Part shown: positions 34,591 through 44,000 of the stretch, in pieces
How the letters are laid out: the number at the start of each line of letters is the position of its first letter
How positions within the stretch are numbered: position 1 is the first letter of the stretch
NCBI GenBank assembly: GCA_002471225.1
Contig: DKPO01000030.1
Coordinates: 1-64,000 of the forward strand
DNA: 64,000 nt
Source of the DNA: Porphyromonadaceae bacterium UBA7332
GTDB lineage: Bacteria > Bacteroidota > Bacteroidia > Bacteroidales > UBA7332
Direction of reading: 5' to 3'
Notes under the pieces: model-generated
Told to the model about the DNA's origin: nothing
The model's database searches: none
What the model saw: the letters and a program-made list of their open reading frames with translations, nothing else
Translations under genes and position numbers: made by a program

Positions 34591-35724
34591 ATGAGTAAAA
34601 TCAAACATGAGAGTATCGGGTGGGTAGATCTGTTAAGAGTTCTGGCCTGCTTCTTTGTTGTATTCGCACATTCTTGCGATCCATTTGTAGCACAGTTCGA
34701 TAATAATCGCTTCGAGTTTCTTTCGGGCGCTTTTTGGGGAAGTCTTATGCGTCCTTGTGTTCCTATTTTTGTCATGATGACCGGTGTTTTGCTTTTGCCG
34801 GCTAAAGAAAATATGGAACAATTTTACAGAAAAAGAATATCAAGAATCATCGTACCATTAATCGTATGGTCATTACTTACTCCTCTGTTTTATTACTTTT
34901 ATTTAGGTAATTTCGAAACGATCAATCCAAACATTGTTCCCGCTGATCATACATGGAGTGCAACGGTGACACGAATGTTTACGTTTATCTTCAACTTCTC
35001 TTATTCGACAATTCCTTTGTGGTATCTCTATATGCTTGTAGGATTGTATCTGGTTATACCTATATTGAGTGGTTGGCTGGCAAATGCAACGCGCAAAGAT
35101 GTTAAAATCTTTTTAGGAATCTGGCTCATCAGTATGTGCTTGCCTTATGTACAAATAGCAGCTCCGCTTCTGGGATATGTCGGTAATTACGGAAATGCCG
35201 GTATATTAGGTGTTTGTGACTGGAATCCTTATGGAACATTCTATTATTTCTCAGGGTTTATCGGATATATAGTTTTAGCCTATTATCTTAAGACGTATCC
35301 ATTGAACTGGAAGTGGAGTAAGGTATGGGCTGTTGCGATTCCGATGTTTGCAATCGGTTATGCTATAACGTTAGGCGGATTCCTGATTACTCAGAAGTAT
35401 TTCCCGGGAAGTTATGCGAATCTCGAAATTATTTGGTACTTCTCCGGTATTAACGTATTTATGATGACGTATGCAGTATATTTGGTTTTCAGTCATCTTA
35501 AATTCAAATCGACCAAAGAGCTGCGTATCCTGGCTTCGCTTACTTTCGGAATCTACCTGTCTCACTTTTTTATCGTACAGTTAGGCTACGATGTTATTCA
35601 TAATGCATTGCCGCTACCTGCTTACCTGCAGATTCCGTTAATTGCTGTATGGGGATTCTCTATATCTGCATTTATCGTATGGATTATGTCTAAAATCAGC
35701 TTCTTAAGACGTTTTGTAATGTAA
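34591..35724 (+). CDS. acyltransferase family 3 membrane protein
   Basis: 377 aa, about ten membrane helices along the whole length. The N-terminus SIGWVDLLRVLACFFVVFAHS holds the family's conserved Arg and His, followed by FVMMTGVLLLP and KRISRIIVPLIVWS. Members transfer acetyl or other acyl groups across the inner membrane onto sugars of surface polysaccharides, lipopolysaccharide or peptidoglycan. The start is fixed by a promoter -7 box just upstream. The next gene, 20 bp on, is a small membrane protein and is probably cotranscribed. The acceptor is unknown. Confidence 0.88.
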   Translation: MSKIKHESIGWVDLLRVLACFFVVFAHSCDPFVAQFDNNRFEFLSGAFWGSLMRPCVPIFVMMTGVLLLPAKENMEQFYRKRISRIIVPLIVWSLLTPLFYYFYLGNFETINPNIVPADHTWSATVTRMFTFIFNFSYSTIPLWYLYMLVGLYLVIPILSGWLANATRKDVKIFLGIWLISMCLPYVQIAAPLLGYVGNYGNAGILGVCDWNPYGTFYYFSGFIGYIVLAYYLKTYPLNWKWSKVWAVAIPMFAIGYAITLGGFLITQKYFPGSYANLEIIWYFSGINVFMMTYAVYLVFSHLKFKSTKELRILASLTFGIYLSHFFIVQLGYDVIHNALPLPAYLQIPLIAVWGFSISAFIVWIMSKISFLRRFVM

Positions 35725-35744
35725 GTTCTAATACGATACATATT

Positions 35745-36161
35745 ATGTCTATGATATATACAAAAAAGCTTTTATCACTTAACAATGCCAATTTAATACT
35801 GTTCTTATTGGTTCTGATGTATTATGCGCTGACGGCACCTTCTGGTTTTTCATATTCTGTTTTAGGTCTTTACTCTCTTTTTATAATTGTACTATTCGCA
35901 TTTATAACTACGTTTCGTATTTATGTTTCCGATAGTGAAATCATTATAAATGATAAATTTAAGAAGCGATCAATAAAGTATGAAGAAATAGATAAGATCG
36001 AGTTTTCAATCGATATGAATTCTCTCAATTTATATATGAAGGGAGATAATCAATCCGTATTATTGGCCGGATTAAGTAACGCAGATTGTCTGCTCAATTC
36101 GTTAAAGCAAAAGAGAGATTTTCCTATCTTAATTAAAGGATACGAAGGAGAGTCTTGTTAG
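35745..36161 (+). CDS. small membrane protein with PH-like cytosolic domain
   Basis: 138 aa. Two hydrophobic helices (about 15-30 and 38-56) form a hairpin, followed by a soluble part (about 60-135) that reads like a bacterial PH-type domain: FRIYVSDSEIIINDKFKKRSIKYEEIDKIEFS, then LNLYMKGDNQSVLLAGL. The function is unknown. It lies 20 bp after the acyltransferase gene and likely shares its transcript, and is followed by a terminator at 36208-36246. Confidence 0.75.
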   Translation: MSMIYTKKLLSLNNANLILFLLVLMYYALTAPSGFSYSVLGLYSLFIIVLFAFITTFRIYVSDSEIIINDKFKKRSIKYEEIDKIEFSIDMNSLNLYMKGDNQSVLLAGLSNADCLLNSLKQKRDFPILIKGYEGESC

Positions 36162-36207
36162 AATACAGACTTTTAAGCTGCTTAGTTACTTAAAAGTTAT
36201 ACAATTA

Positions 36208-36246
36208 AAGGACCGATTATTCAGATAGTATGAATAATCGGTCCTT
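36208..36246. terminator. terminator between convergent genes
   Basis: A perfect 16-bp stem (AAGGACCGATTATTCA, loop of 7) followed by CTTTTATTT; it can serve the PH-like gene on the plus strand and the HU-like gene on the minus strand. Confidence 0.8.
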
Positions 36247-36249
36247 CTT

Positions 36250-36702
36250 TTATTTATTTAAATAGGATTTGCGTTTCCGGGTTGCGTAATCTTTTCGTTC
36301 GATCAATCGCTCATCTGCTTTCTTAAATCCGGCCATACTCAAAATCATTTTAGCTTCTTTGGATGGGCGGAATGCGATTCCTTTTAATTCGACCGATTGG
36401 CTCCGGCTTGTTTCTACAGCTTTCTCTTCAGAAATATATTTGGCTGTAGGCTGAAAAGACCCCAATCCTTCGATGTTTACAAAGTTTCCGTTTCCTAATA
36501 CTTTTAATAATGTATGCGTGACGGTTTCGATAGCCATTTTAGCTTCAGCATAAGTAAGCATAGAAGTCTGACAGATTTCCTGTGCTAACTTTTCGGTATT
36601 CAAAACTTGATTGCATACGCATTTGGGATATTTCTTTTGTTTCTTGTTTTCTTCATCATTCATATTGTCACAGATCGAGACTGGTCTGTAGTTGATCGGC
36701 AT
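36250..36702 (-). CDS. HU-related DNA-binding protein
   Basis: 150 aa. The middle (about 34-120) is an HU/IHF-type fold: helices VLNTEKLAQEICQTSMLTYAEAKMAIE and the family's GNFVNIEGLGSFQP turn, then GIAFRPSKEAK. The N-terminus MPINYRPV and the variable extensions are typical of the Bacteroidetes HU-related group, which is more divergent than ordinary HU. Two cysteines (CVCNQ) in the N-terminal extension are unusual. It would bind DNA, perhaps at special sites. Its upstream region (36703-37130) carries one of the 22-bp repeat arrays. Confidence 0.85.
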   Translation of the reverse strand: MPINYRPVSICDNMNDEENKKQKKYPKCVCNQVLNTEKLAQEICQTSMLTYAEAKMAIETVTHTLLKVLGNGNFVNIEGLGSFQPTAKYISEEKAVETSRSQSVELKGIAFRPSKEAKMILSMAGFKKADERLIERKDYATRKRKSYLNK

Positions 36703-37130
36703 AGTATTTCTTTATTAGAGGGTTAATTAAATTAAGGCGCTGTTGCAGTTTTGCGGTTATATATTGTCCGCGAAAATTCAAAACAGCATCTATGTCGTAA
36801 ATATAATGATTTACTGTGAAAATAACAGTCAAATTAATTAAGGATGCAGGAGAAAGAATCATACATACAGGGTAATTAATATATTTACCTTGATAATTAA
36901 TTTGTGCGATGTACACCGCACAAAATTGCGAAGTAGGTCGCACAAAATTGCGGTGTACATCGCATTTTAGTGCGACCTACGTTTAACATATTATTACACA
37001 AAGCTGAGTATTTAATTTAAGCGCAAGAATAATTGTTTTTACTTGAAAATGAGTTATTTGTGCTTTATTTTTTTTCAGTTGTCGCGGAAGTTTGATTATT
37101 ATCCCGTGAGATATAAAAAAGAGTTGAGAT
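36703..37130. other. intergenic region with a 22-bp array
   Basis: Lies upstream of the HU-like gene and downstream of the glycosylase-like gene, both minus strand. It holds the 22-bp repeat array at 36906-36993 and part of the terminator at 37117-37148. Two open frames here (36668-36943 and 36983-37285) have no gene-like properties. Confidence 0.6.
36906..36993. repeat. four 22-bp units (GCG-GTA-CGCACAAAATT)
   Basis: Units start at 36906, 36928, 36950 and 36972. They contain two interleaved inverted repeats: 36906-36920 with 36949-36963 (15 bp, perfect) and 36933-36943 (GTAGGTCGCAC) with 36970-36980 (11 bp, perfect). Because each pair encloses one arm of the other, an RNA copy could form a pseudoknot. 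CGCACAAAATTGCG is repeated exactly 22 bp apart (36917 and 36939). It is homologous to the array at 53733-53820, including the flank TTAACA. Confidence 0.8.
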
Positions 37131-37148
37131 TTAATATCCCAACTCTTT
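37117..37148 (-). terminator. terminator overlapping the glycosylase stop codon
   Basis: AAAGAGTTG-GAT and ATC-CAACTCTTT arms; on the minus strand a T-run follows. The stem includes the last codons of the gene. Confidence 0.65.
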
Positions 37149-37718
37149 AAGCATATTACCATAAACCTCAGCTTTTTTTGATAGAGCCAAAGGGTAGGCT
37201 CTGGACGATGAAGGCATCCGGTAGAGACGGATTCCCCGATCATTATAAGTAAGCTCTGTATATTCACTAATTTTAGGCATAGCACAATTAAAAAGACCTG
37301 CGAGCGTTTCAGTCGCTTTTTCTCCTGTCGTAACTATAGCCTTGCATTCGGGAATCTTATCCAAAAGAGCTTTTATATCGGTTGGTTCAACCACTTCGAG
37401 AAACTTATCAGATGCATTATCCTTCAGACGTTTGATGGAGGTAGCTGTGTCGAAAATAGCAAAACCTTTACTGTTGCAGAAATCTATAACCTCCTTCTCT
37501 TTGAATGATTTATGAACGTTATCAACAAATTGATCTTTGTTGTTGAAAAAGATCAATCCCATGATCCGCCACATATCATTCTGAAAATTCGGATAGAAGA
37601 AATTCATAGACCAGCGATGTGATTGTGGGGGAAAGCTACCGAGCAATAATATATGAGCATGTTTAGGTAAAAAAGGCTCTAAGGGGTGGGATTCCGCTTG
37701 AGGTATAGTTTGTGTCAT
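37131..37718 (-). CDS. uracil-DNA glycosylase superfamily protein
   Basis: 195 aa. ILLLGSFPPQSHRWSMNFFYPNFQNDMWRIMG near the N-terminus is the motif region of the small-molecule-like branch of the uracil-DNA glycosylase superfamily (the hypoxanthine-DNA glycosylase group), and TTGEKATETLAGLF with RMPSSSRAYPLALSKKAEVYG near the C-terminus supplies the second conserved loop. Probable DNA repair enzyme that removes deaminated bases such as hypoxanthine or uracil, in the cytosol. Single gene. The exact base specificity cannot be told by eye. Confidence 0.8.
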   Translation of the reverse strand: MTQTIPQAESHPLEPFLPKHAHILLLGSFPPQSHRWSMNFFYPNFQNDMWRIMGLIFFNNKDQFVDNVHKSFKEKEVIDFCNSKGFAIFDTATSIKRLKDNASDKFLEVVEPTDIKALLDKIPECKAIVTTGEKATETLAGLFNCAMPKISEYTELTYNDRGIRLYRMPSSSRAYPLALSKKAEVYGNMLKELGY

Positions 37719-37898
37719 ATTTGTCTGTTTTAGATTAAAACATTATTTTCAAAGTTAAGCAAAAGTCTAATAGATTGCATGTTTTTGATGCGGAAGAGTT
37801 TATATTTTTCTTCAGTTGGTGAAACCATCTATATCTGATATTGTTTTACTTTTATGGATACATATCCGATTGACTGATGTTTCATGCTGATTTATTTT

Positions 37899-37906
37899 TA
37901 TCTTTG
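37899..37906 (+). promoter_or_regulatory. -7 box before the YjbQ-family operon
   Basis: TATCTTTG matches TAnnTTTG. It lies inside a longer frame starting at 37884, so the start is placed at the ATG at 37935 with a leader of about 20 nt. Confidence 0.55.
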
Positions 37907-37934
37907 TGAAAATAGGTCTACTAAAAATAAGTTT

Positions 37935-38348
37935 ATGTTTCAACAAATTGAATTCTCGCTTGCTCCACGCGGGAGAGGTTTTCACTTAGTAACTTCCGAA
38001 GTATTAAAGAAACTTCCTGCTTTGCCGCGCATCGGGGTTCTTCATCTTTTTATTCAACACACCTCGGCTGCATTATCCATAAATGAAAATGCCGACCCGG
38101 AGGTACAGAGTGATTTGAACGAAATTATGAATCGGTTGGTAAAAGAAAGAGAATCTTATTATCAGCATACTTACGAAGGAGATGATGATATGCCGGCTCA
38201 TGCCAAGTCTTCCCTGATTGGTGCAAATCTGACAATTCCGATTACGGATGGGAAATTGAACATGGGAATATGGCAAGGTATTTATTTATGTGAATTCAGA
38301 AACAGAGCTTCGGGAAGAAGGCTTGTTGCAACTATTATTGGAGAATAA
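37935..38348 (+). CDS. YjbQ/UPF0047 family protein
   Basis: 137 aa, the usual length of the family. Conserved features: RGRGFHLVTSEV, IQHTSAALSINENADPEV with the family histidine, YEGDDDMPAHAKSSLIG and the C-terminal WQGIYLCEFRNR. Members are small cytosolic proteins, some reported to have thiamin phosphate synthase side activity; the real role is unknown. It is the first gene of a tight unit with an ArsC/Spx-like reductase (13 bp apart) and a ferredoxin-nitroreductase (9 bp further). Confidence 0.9.
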   Translation: MFQQIEFSLAPRGRGFHLVTSEVLKKLPALPRIGVLHLFIQHTSAALSINENADPEVQSDLNEIMNRLVKERESYYQHTYEGDDDMPAHAKSSLIGANLTIPITDGKLNMGIWQGIYLCEFRNRASGRRLVATIIGE

Positions 38349-38361
38349 AATATAATTGATT

Positions 38362-38718
38362 ATGAAACCGTTATTTATACAATACGCAAAATGCGGAACC
38401 TGCCAGAAAGCTTCGAAATGGTTAAAGGCAAATGGGATAGAAGTAGAATCCCGCGATATTATTACGATTAATCCAACGAAAGAGGAGTTGAGTGCGTGGA
38501 TTCCGGAAAGCGGATTGCCGATCACTAAATTTTTTAATACCAGCGGTGTACGTTATAAAGAATTAGGACTGAAAGATGTGGTTAAAAAAGCATCGGAAGA
38601 AGAATTATTGGATTTACTCGCTTCAGAAGGTAAATTGGTGAAACGTCCGATTCTTGTAACACCTGATTTTGTTCTGGTTGGTTTCAAAGAAGCTGATTGG
38701 GAAGAAAAATTAAAATAG
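38362..38718 (+). CDS. ArsC/Spx-family reductase
   Basis: 118 aa thioredoxin-fold protein. QYAKCGTCQKASKWLKANGIEVESRDI is the N-terminal signature with CxxC (Cys10, Cys13 from this start), as in Spx/MgsR and YffB-like proteins. ITKFFNTSGVRYKELGLKD and LVKRPILVTPDFVLVGFKEADW are the usual later motifs. The ATG at 38362 is chosen over a TTG two codons earlier. A thiol-disulfide or glutaredoxin-like role is likely; arsenate reduction is not supported by any ars gene nearby. Confidence 0.88.
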   Translation: MKPLFIQYAKCGTCQKASKWLKANGIEVESRDIITINPTKEELSAWIPESGLPITKFFNTSGVRYKELGLKDVVKKASEEELLDLLASEGKLVKRPILVTPDFVLVGFKEADWEEKLK

Positions 38719-38727
38719 GATAATAAG

Positions 38728-39591
38728 ATGAGATATGATCTAAGTGTGGATGCACAAACGTGCATTTCTTGTATGAAGTGTGTCCGAATTTGTCCGGTAC
38801 ATATTTTTCAAGCGAATACAGATAAGAAAATTTATTTGCAAAATCCCGAGTACTGCATTGCCTGCGGTCACTGTGTAGGCGTTTGTCCGACTGATTCAGT
38901 CGTACATTCGGAGTTTCCTGCAGATAAAGTACATGAAATAGATTACACTAAAATGCCTTCTGCCGAATCAGTAATGCTTTTGTGCAAGGAACGCAGATCA
39001 AACAGGGCTTTTTCGAAAAAGCCGATACCGAAAGAATATCTGGATCTTATTCTGGAAGCCGGACATGTAGCGCCGACAGCAAGTAATAAGCAAGAGGTTA
39101 AATTCATGTTGATAACTAATCCGGAGAGATTGATCAGTCTGAGTAAATTTACGCTGGATATCTTTCAAGGAGCGGTTCGTAAGCTTGAAAATCCATTACT
39201 GAAACCTGTATTGAAGAAACTTATGCCGGATGCCTATAAATATGTTCCTACCTTTAAAAGCCTTCAGGAAGAGTTTGATAAAGGGAATGACATGATTATG
39301 CGAAATGCTACGGCAGCAATAATAATTTATGCTCCGAAGGCAAATCGTTTCGGGTGTGAGGACTCCAATCTGGCTTATCAGAACGCATCTTTAATGGCGG
39401 AGAGTCTGGGAGTGAGCCAATTCTATATGGGATTCGTTTATTCAGCTACGAAACAATCGGGCGGGGACAGACTCGCTAAAGAGCTGGGTATTGATGGAAC
39501 TATTCACGCTGCCATGGCTTTAGGTATGCCTTCGTTCCGTTTTAAAAACTATATTGATAAGAAACCGATTGATCTCATCACTATTGAGTAG
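38728..39591 (+). CDS. nitroreductase fused to a 2[4Fe-4S] ferredoxin domain
   Basis: 287 aa. The N-terminus (about 1-62) has two [4Fe-4S] cluster motifs, CISCMKCVRICPVHI and CIACGHCVGVCPTDS. From about 85 to the end it is a nitroreductase flavoprotein: CKERRSNRAFSKKPIPKEYLDLILEAGHVAPTASN binds FMN, and GIDGTIHAAMALGMP is near the C-terminus. The fusion lets electrons pass from the clusters to FMN within one protein. Cytosolic. Third gene of the YjbQ-ArsC unit, nine bases after the second. The substrate is unknown. Confidence 0.92.
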   Translation: MRYDLSVDAQTCISCMKCVRICPVHIFQANTDKKIYLQNPEYCIACGHCVGVCPTDSVVHSEFPADKVHEIDYTKMPSAESVMLLCKERRSNRAFSKKPIPKEYLDLILEAGHVAPTASNKQEVKFMLITNPERLISLSKFTLDIFQGAVRKLENPLLKPVLKKLMPDAYKYVPTFKSLQEEFDKGNDMIMRNATAAIIIYAPKANRFGCEDSNLAYQNASLMAESLGVSQFYMGFVYSATKQSGGDRLAKELGIDGTIHAAMALGMPSFRFKNYIDKKPIDLITIE

Positions 39592-39670
39592 TGTATCCGG
39601 GGATAAAGGGAAATCTCCGGGATCAGTTTTTGATATTTGCAATGTTAGTAACTAACTTAATTTAAACTAT

Positions 39671-40396
39671 ATGTCAGATAATATAATTTGCCGTAATTGT
39701 GGTACCGTGAATGCACCGAAATCCAAGGAGTGTGAAAACTGTCATGCGCCAATCAAGTCACATCACAGGGAAATGAATCATAAGAATCCGAAGTTCTGGA
39801 TTTTTCTTTTTGTAGCCTGTTTCTTGGCTTACGTGATCGGATCATACGGATGGGATTTGTTTAAAGAACATAAAGGAGTACAAGAGCCTGTCACGAAAGT
39901 TGTGCCTGTTGATTCGTTGAAAGACTGGCATAAACAAATGTTTGCAAGTGGATGTACTCTCGAACTTCCTGTTCATTTGACAGAAACGGACGGACTGGCA
40001 AATGGTGAGTTGAAGTCTTTGCTGTCATCGGTGCATGCTTACCAATATGCAAAAAAAAATCTGGCTATCAGTTTTTCGATTCTGGAATATAAGAGTACGG
40101 TCGATTCACTTTCAGTTACGAGTGCAATGGCCGGTGCTAATCAAGAGGTTGCTTCTTTATTGCACAAACCTTTGGAGGTTGTAGCTCAGAAGACTTATTC
40201 AAAGGATGGAGTTGCTTATGCTATGCAGACAGTAAACTATATTGACAAGAATAATGAAGCTTATGAATATAAACAGCTCATAGCTGCAAAAGGGCTAGAG
40301 ATGTGGAATCTAAGTGTATCTTATGAGAGAGGAAACCAGAAATTGTCTGAAGTGGCAGAACGGATTATTCAATCATTTAGTTTAGGAGTTAAATAA
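39671..40396 (+). CDS. zinc-ribbon single-pass membrane protein
   Basis: 241 aa. An N-terminal zinc ribbon (CRNCGTVNAPKSKECENCHAP, residues 6-26) faces the cytosol, one helix (about 41-58) crosses the membrane, and about 180 residues lie outside, containing an FASGCTLELPVHLTETDG segment and a mixed alpha/beta tail ending in ERIIQSFSLGVK. The outer part is not recognised with confidence. It starts 79 bp after the nitroreductase gene and may be read from its own promoter. A strong terminator follows at 40397-40437. Confidence 0.8.
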   Translation: MSDNIICRNCGTVNAPKSKECENCHAPIKSHHREMNHKNPKFWIFLFVACFLAYVIGSYGWDLFKEHKGVQEPVTKVVPVDSLKDWHKQMFASGCTLELPVHLTETDGLANGELKSLLSSVHAYQYAKKNLAISFSILEYKSTVDSLSVTSAMAGANQEVASLLHKPLEVVAQKTYSKDGVAYAMQTVNYIDKNNEAYEYKQLIAAKGLEMWNLSVSYERGNQKLSEVAERIIQSFSLGVK

Positions 40397-40437
40397 ACAA
40401 AAGGCACATAAGGAGATTAACCTTATGTGCCTTTTGT
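40397..40437. terminator. bidirectional terminator
   Basis: A perfect 17-bp stem (ACAAAAGGCACATAAGG) with a 7-nt loop between two convergent genes. Confidence 0.85.
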
Positions 40438-40440
40438 CTT

Positions 40441-41058
40441 TTAGGGTATCATCTCGAAACGATATCCTTGAGACTGTAACCATTTAACGGAATCTATCAG
40501 TGACTCTTTGAGTCGTGCGATTGATTTAATCGAATCATGGAAAACTATGATAGAACCATTGCGGGTCCGTTTCTTTACTATATTAATAATGTCTTCACCG
40601 GTTAGGGCCGGATTGTAATCACGTGTAACCACGTCCCACATAATAATCTTATAATGTCTTTTAAGAAACCACATCTGTGGCATACGGACATGTCCGTGCG
40701 GTGGTCTGAATAAGTTGCTTTTAATTAACTCATCAGCTTTAGCGACATTAGCAAGATAGTTACGGGTCAGTGTGCGCCATCCTTGTAGATGGTTGAAAGT
40801 GTGATTTCCTACGCGATGCCCTCTTTTCAGTACCTCTTCAAATAAGTGAGGATACTTTCGTACATTATCACCTACACAAAAGAATGTAGCTTTTATCCCA
40901 AGTTCATCTAATGTGTCCAATACCCAAGGCGTAGCCTCGGGTATCGGTCCATCATCAAAGGTAAGGTATACGACCTTTTCATTTTTGTTGATTCGCCAAT
41001 GAGCTTTGGTGAATAACATACGATAAAGAAAAGGTGGTTGTTCGATTAAAACATTCAC
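40441..41058 (-). CDS. polysaccharide deacetylase (NodB homology)
   Basis: 205 aa carbohydrate esterase 4 domain. Catalytic Asp35 and metal ligand Asp36 are in LTFDDGP, His86 and His90 in GNHTFNH, and RPPHGH provides the Arg and Pro motif. There is no signal peptide or membrane anchor, so it appears cytosolic, which is unusual for peptidoglycan deacetylases and fits action on an intracellular or lipid-linked sugar. It starts eight bases after the large GT117/DUF2723 membrane protein and is cotranscribed with it, suggesting a shared glycan or lipid-linked substrate. The substrate is inferred, not shown. Confidence 0.88.
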   Translation of the reverse strand: MNVLIEQPPFLYRMLFTKAHWRINKNEKVVYLTFDDGPIPEATPWVLDTLDELGIKATFFCVGDNVRKYPHLFEEVLKRGHRVGNHTFNHLQGWRTLTRNYLANVAKADELIKSNLFRPPHGHVRMPQMWFLKRHYKIIMWDVVTRDYNPALTGEDIINIVKKRTRNGSIIVFHDSIKSIARLKESLIDSVKWLQSQGYRFEMIP

Positions 41059-41066
41059 GCTTTATT

Positions 41067-44000
41067 CTATTTGTTTTGTTTCGATTTTACGTTCCATGCT
41101 TGTGCATATTCTGCAAAAATCGGAAAGTATTTTTCAGCCAAAGGCTTATCGTTGATATCTGCAACCTTCAATGCTTCCTGCATAACGGCCAATTGATGTC
41201 CGATTTCATTTGAAGAGTATCTTCTTTGGTTCGGAGTCAATGAATAATACCATTGCAGATATTGCGCTGACGATTTCAGTATATCTGAAAGAATAGCATT
41301 TCCTTTTTCATCTAATCCTAACGTATAATATTGATCGGCAAATGATAATGTTGAATAATCATTTGGTACTGACGTAGGAGGAATAACTTTCATTGCATGA
41401 TCTAATGCCTGAATAGCTTTCTCGGTTTTACCTTCGTTGATCAATGCATCTACCAGAGTCGTGAACATATACCGGAATGTTTTAGTCATTCGGATATTAT
41501 TCTCATCTAAATAGACTTTTGGATTTTCAATACCACCCCATTGGAATTTGTTGACCATATTGTCAAACATGACATCTGTATTGATCAAGCCGCCTTCTTC
41601 GCTTACAGGATTGATTCTGTATGCGAGACCTTCCAGACTGAAATTGTCTTTCAGATTCAAGTATTGGTCACCACCAACGGTAACAGCATAATAAATAGGG
41701 CGTTTCCAGTTATTATTGTTGATCATATCCAGAATCATTAATTCTTGTTTGCCTAAATAATTTTTATTGCTTAGGTCAATGATCATTTCTTCCGGAATAC
41801 TGTCAATATAGTTTGCTGGAACTGCTCCGGATTCAATTGCTGCTTGTTTATCAATCTTAAGTTTGAATTTTTTAGCTGGAACAAAATCCATTCGTCCGTC
41901 ATAACCCGGAATACGTTTGAATCTTTCGTCTTCAGACTTAACAATGTCAAGTGCCGTTTTCAGATCAAGGGTATCTCCGCTAAGCATATCCATCAAATAA
42001 ACAACATCACGTGTTCCCTGAATATACTGATCTTTTGTAAAGTCAATTGGGAGCGGAGCTGATTCATATGCCTGACGTTTCATCTGATCTACGTACCAGT
42101 CTGTTTGCAGATAGCTAAGATTGGCAACGCGAACGTCCGTACGGTATCCCTCTACTTCTTGTGCATACCACAATGGGAATGTATCGTTATCTCCATTCGT
42201 AAAGATGATACCGTTAGGTGCAACTGTAGTCAGATAATTCTTACCGAAGTCACGGGCAGTATATCTGCCTGAACGGTCATGATCATCCCAGTTTTGAGCA
42301 GCCATTTGAATCGGAACAAACAAAGAAGCAACTGTAGCCAGTGATGCAGCCGCAGTCGGATTGATGTATTTTGATAAGAAGTTAGCAATAGCAGCTACTC
42401 CTAAACCAATCCAAATTGTAAATGCGTAAAACGAACCGGCATAAGCATAGTCTCGTTCGCGTGGTTGATAAGGGGTTTGATTCAGATAGATTACAATAGC
42501 AATACCTGTCATAAAGAACAGGAAGAATGTAATCCAGAATCCCTGAATTCCTTTATTTCCACGATAAGCCTGGAAAAGAATTCCGAATACACCGAGTAAT
42601 AAAGGAAGCATATAATAAACATTGCGACCTTTATTATTTTTCAAATCATCCGGTAAATAAGTCTGATCTCCAACCAGATATTTATCGATAGCATTGATAC
42701 CGGTAATCCAGTTTCCATTTGTGATTTCACCATGTCCCTGGATGTCATTTTGACGGCCGGCGAAATTCCACATAAAGTATCTCCAATACATGAAATTTAA
42801 CTGGTAATTCAGGAAGTATTTAATATTTTCCAGGAATGTCGGAGACTGAACAGTAATTTGTTCGCCACATCTGTTTAGACGAACAGGTTTCCCCTGGAAG
42901 TTCGTCCATGACTTATAAGCATCAATATGCGTAGGTTGCGAACTGTACATACGAGGGAACAGCATTTTAGTGCCGTCCATGTATTCATAGTTGCGTTTGC
43001 GCCCGGTTATGATATACTGATCTTTTTCAGTAGAATCTTTTTTAGCAACTTGTGCATAAATTGGCGCACCTTCTTTGAACTTAGCCTGACAATCTTTATC
43101 TCTGGCTACTTCCGAAGCAAACGTTTCGCCATAGAATAAAGGTCTGTCACCGTATTGTTCGCGGTTCAGGTAGCTACCTAAAGAGAAAATATCTTCCGGA
43201 GAGTTCTGATCCATTGGTGTATTAGCCGCCGAGCGAATCATGATTAAGGCATATGAAGAATATCCGATAAGGATTACTGTCATACACATTAATAAATTAT
43301 TGATAAGGCGGACACTGAAGTCCTTCTTCATGAAAAGGTAAGCAGCTCCACCAGCAAGTAGTGTCATACCAATCGCAACACTTTTAAATCCGCCACTACC
43401 GATAAATGGGATTCCCATCATAGCGACAGATAGCAGAAGAGCGGACTTCATGCGTGTTTCACTTTTCTGAGTAACTGTTTCATAGATTCCCCAGATTAAA
43501 GAAACTGCTAATACTAAAATATAAATGATTACACCCGAATTGTATGGCATACCTAATGTGTTCACAAAGAACAACTCGAACCACCCCGCAACTTTAACAA
43601 GTCCCGGTATCATACCATACATCAACACTCCTACAATAACGAATGAGACTAAAAGAGCAATAATGGATCCTTTCAGGTTTGCATTCGGATTGCGCTTGTA
43701 GTAATAAACCAATACGATAGCAGGAATACATAAAAGGTTAAGAAGATGGACTCCGATAGATAGCCCCATCAAATAAGCAATCAAAATAATCCAGCGATCA
43801 GAATGTGCTTCATCAGCGTGTTCTTCCCATTTCAGGATAAGCCAGAAAACGGCAGCAGTGAATAGTGAAGAGTATGCATATACTTCACCTTCGACAGCTG
43901 AAAACCAGAAAGTATCAGAGAATGTATATACTAATGCACCTACAAGGCCACTACCTAAGATCATAATACCCTGTGACAGGCTCATGTCTTTATCTTTGTC

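Noticed and set aside
36906..36993. CRISPR array
   Set aside because: Units abut without unique spacers, are only 22 bp and vary, and there are no cas genes.
36668..37285. Two open frames on the minus strand in the array region
   Set aside because: They overlap the HU-like and glycosylase genes or the repeats, and neither has a protein-like composition.
38362..38718. Arsenate reductase as the specific function
   Set aside because: The fold is right, but no ars transporter or regulator is near, and Spx/YffB-like proteins share the same motif.
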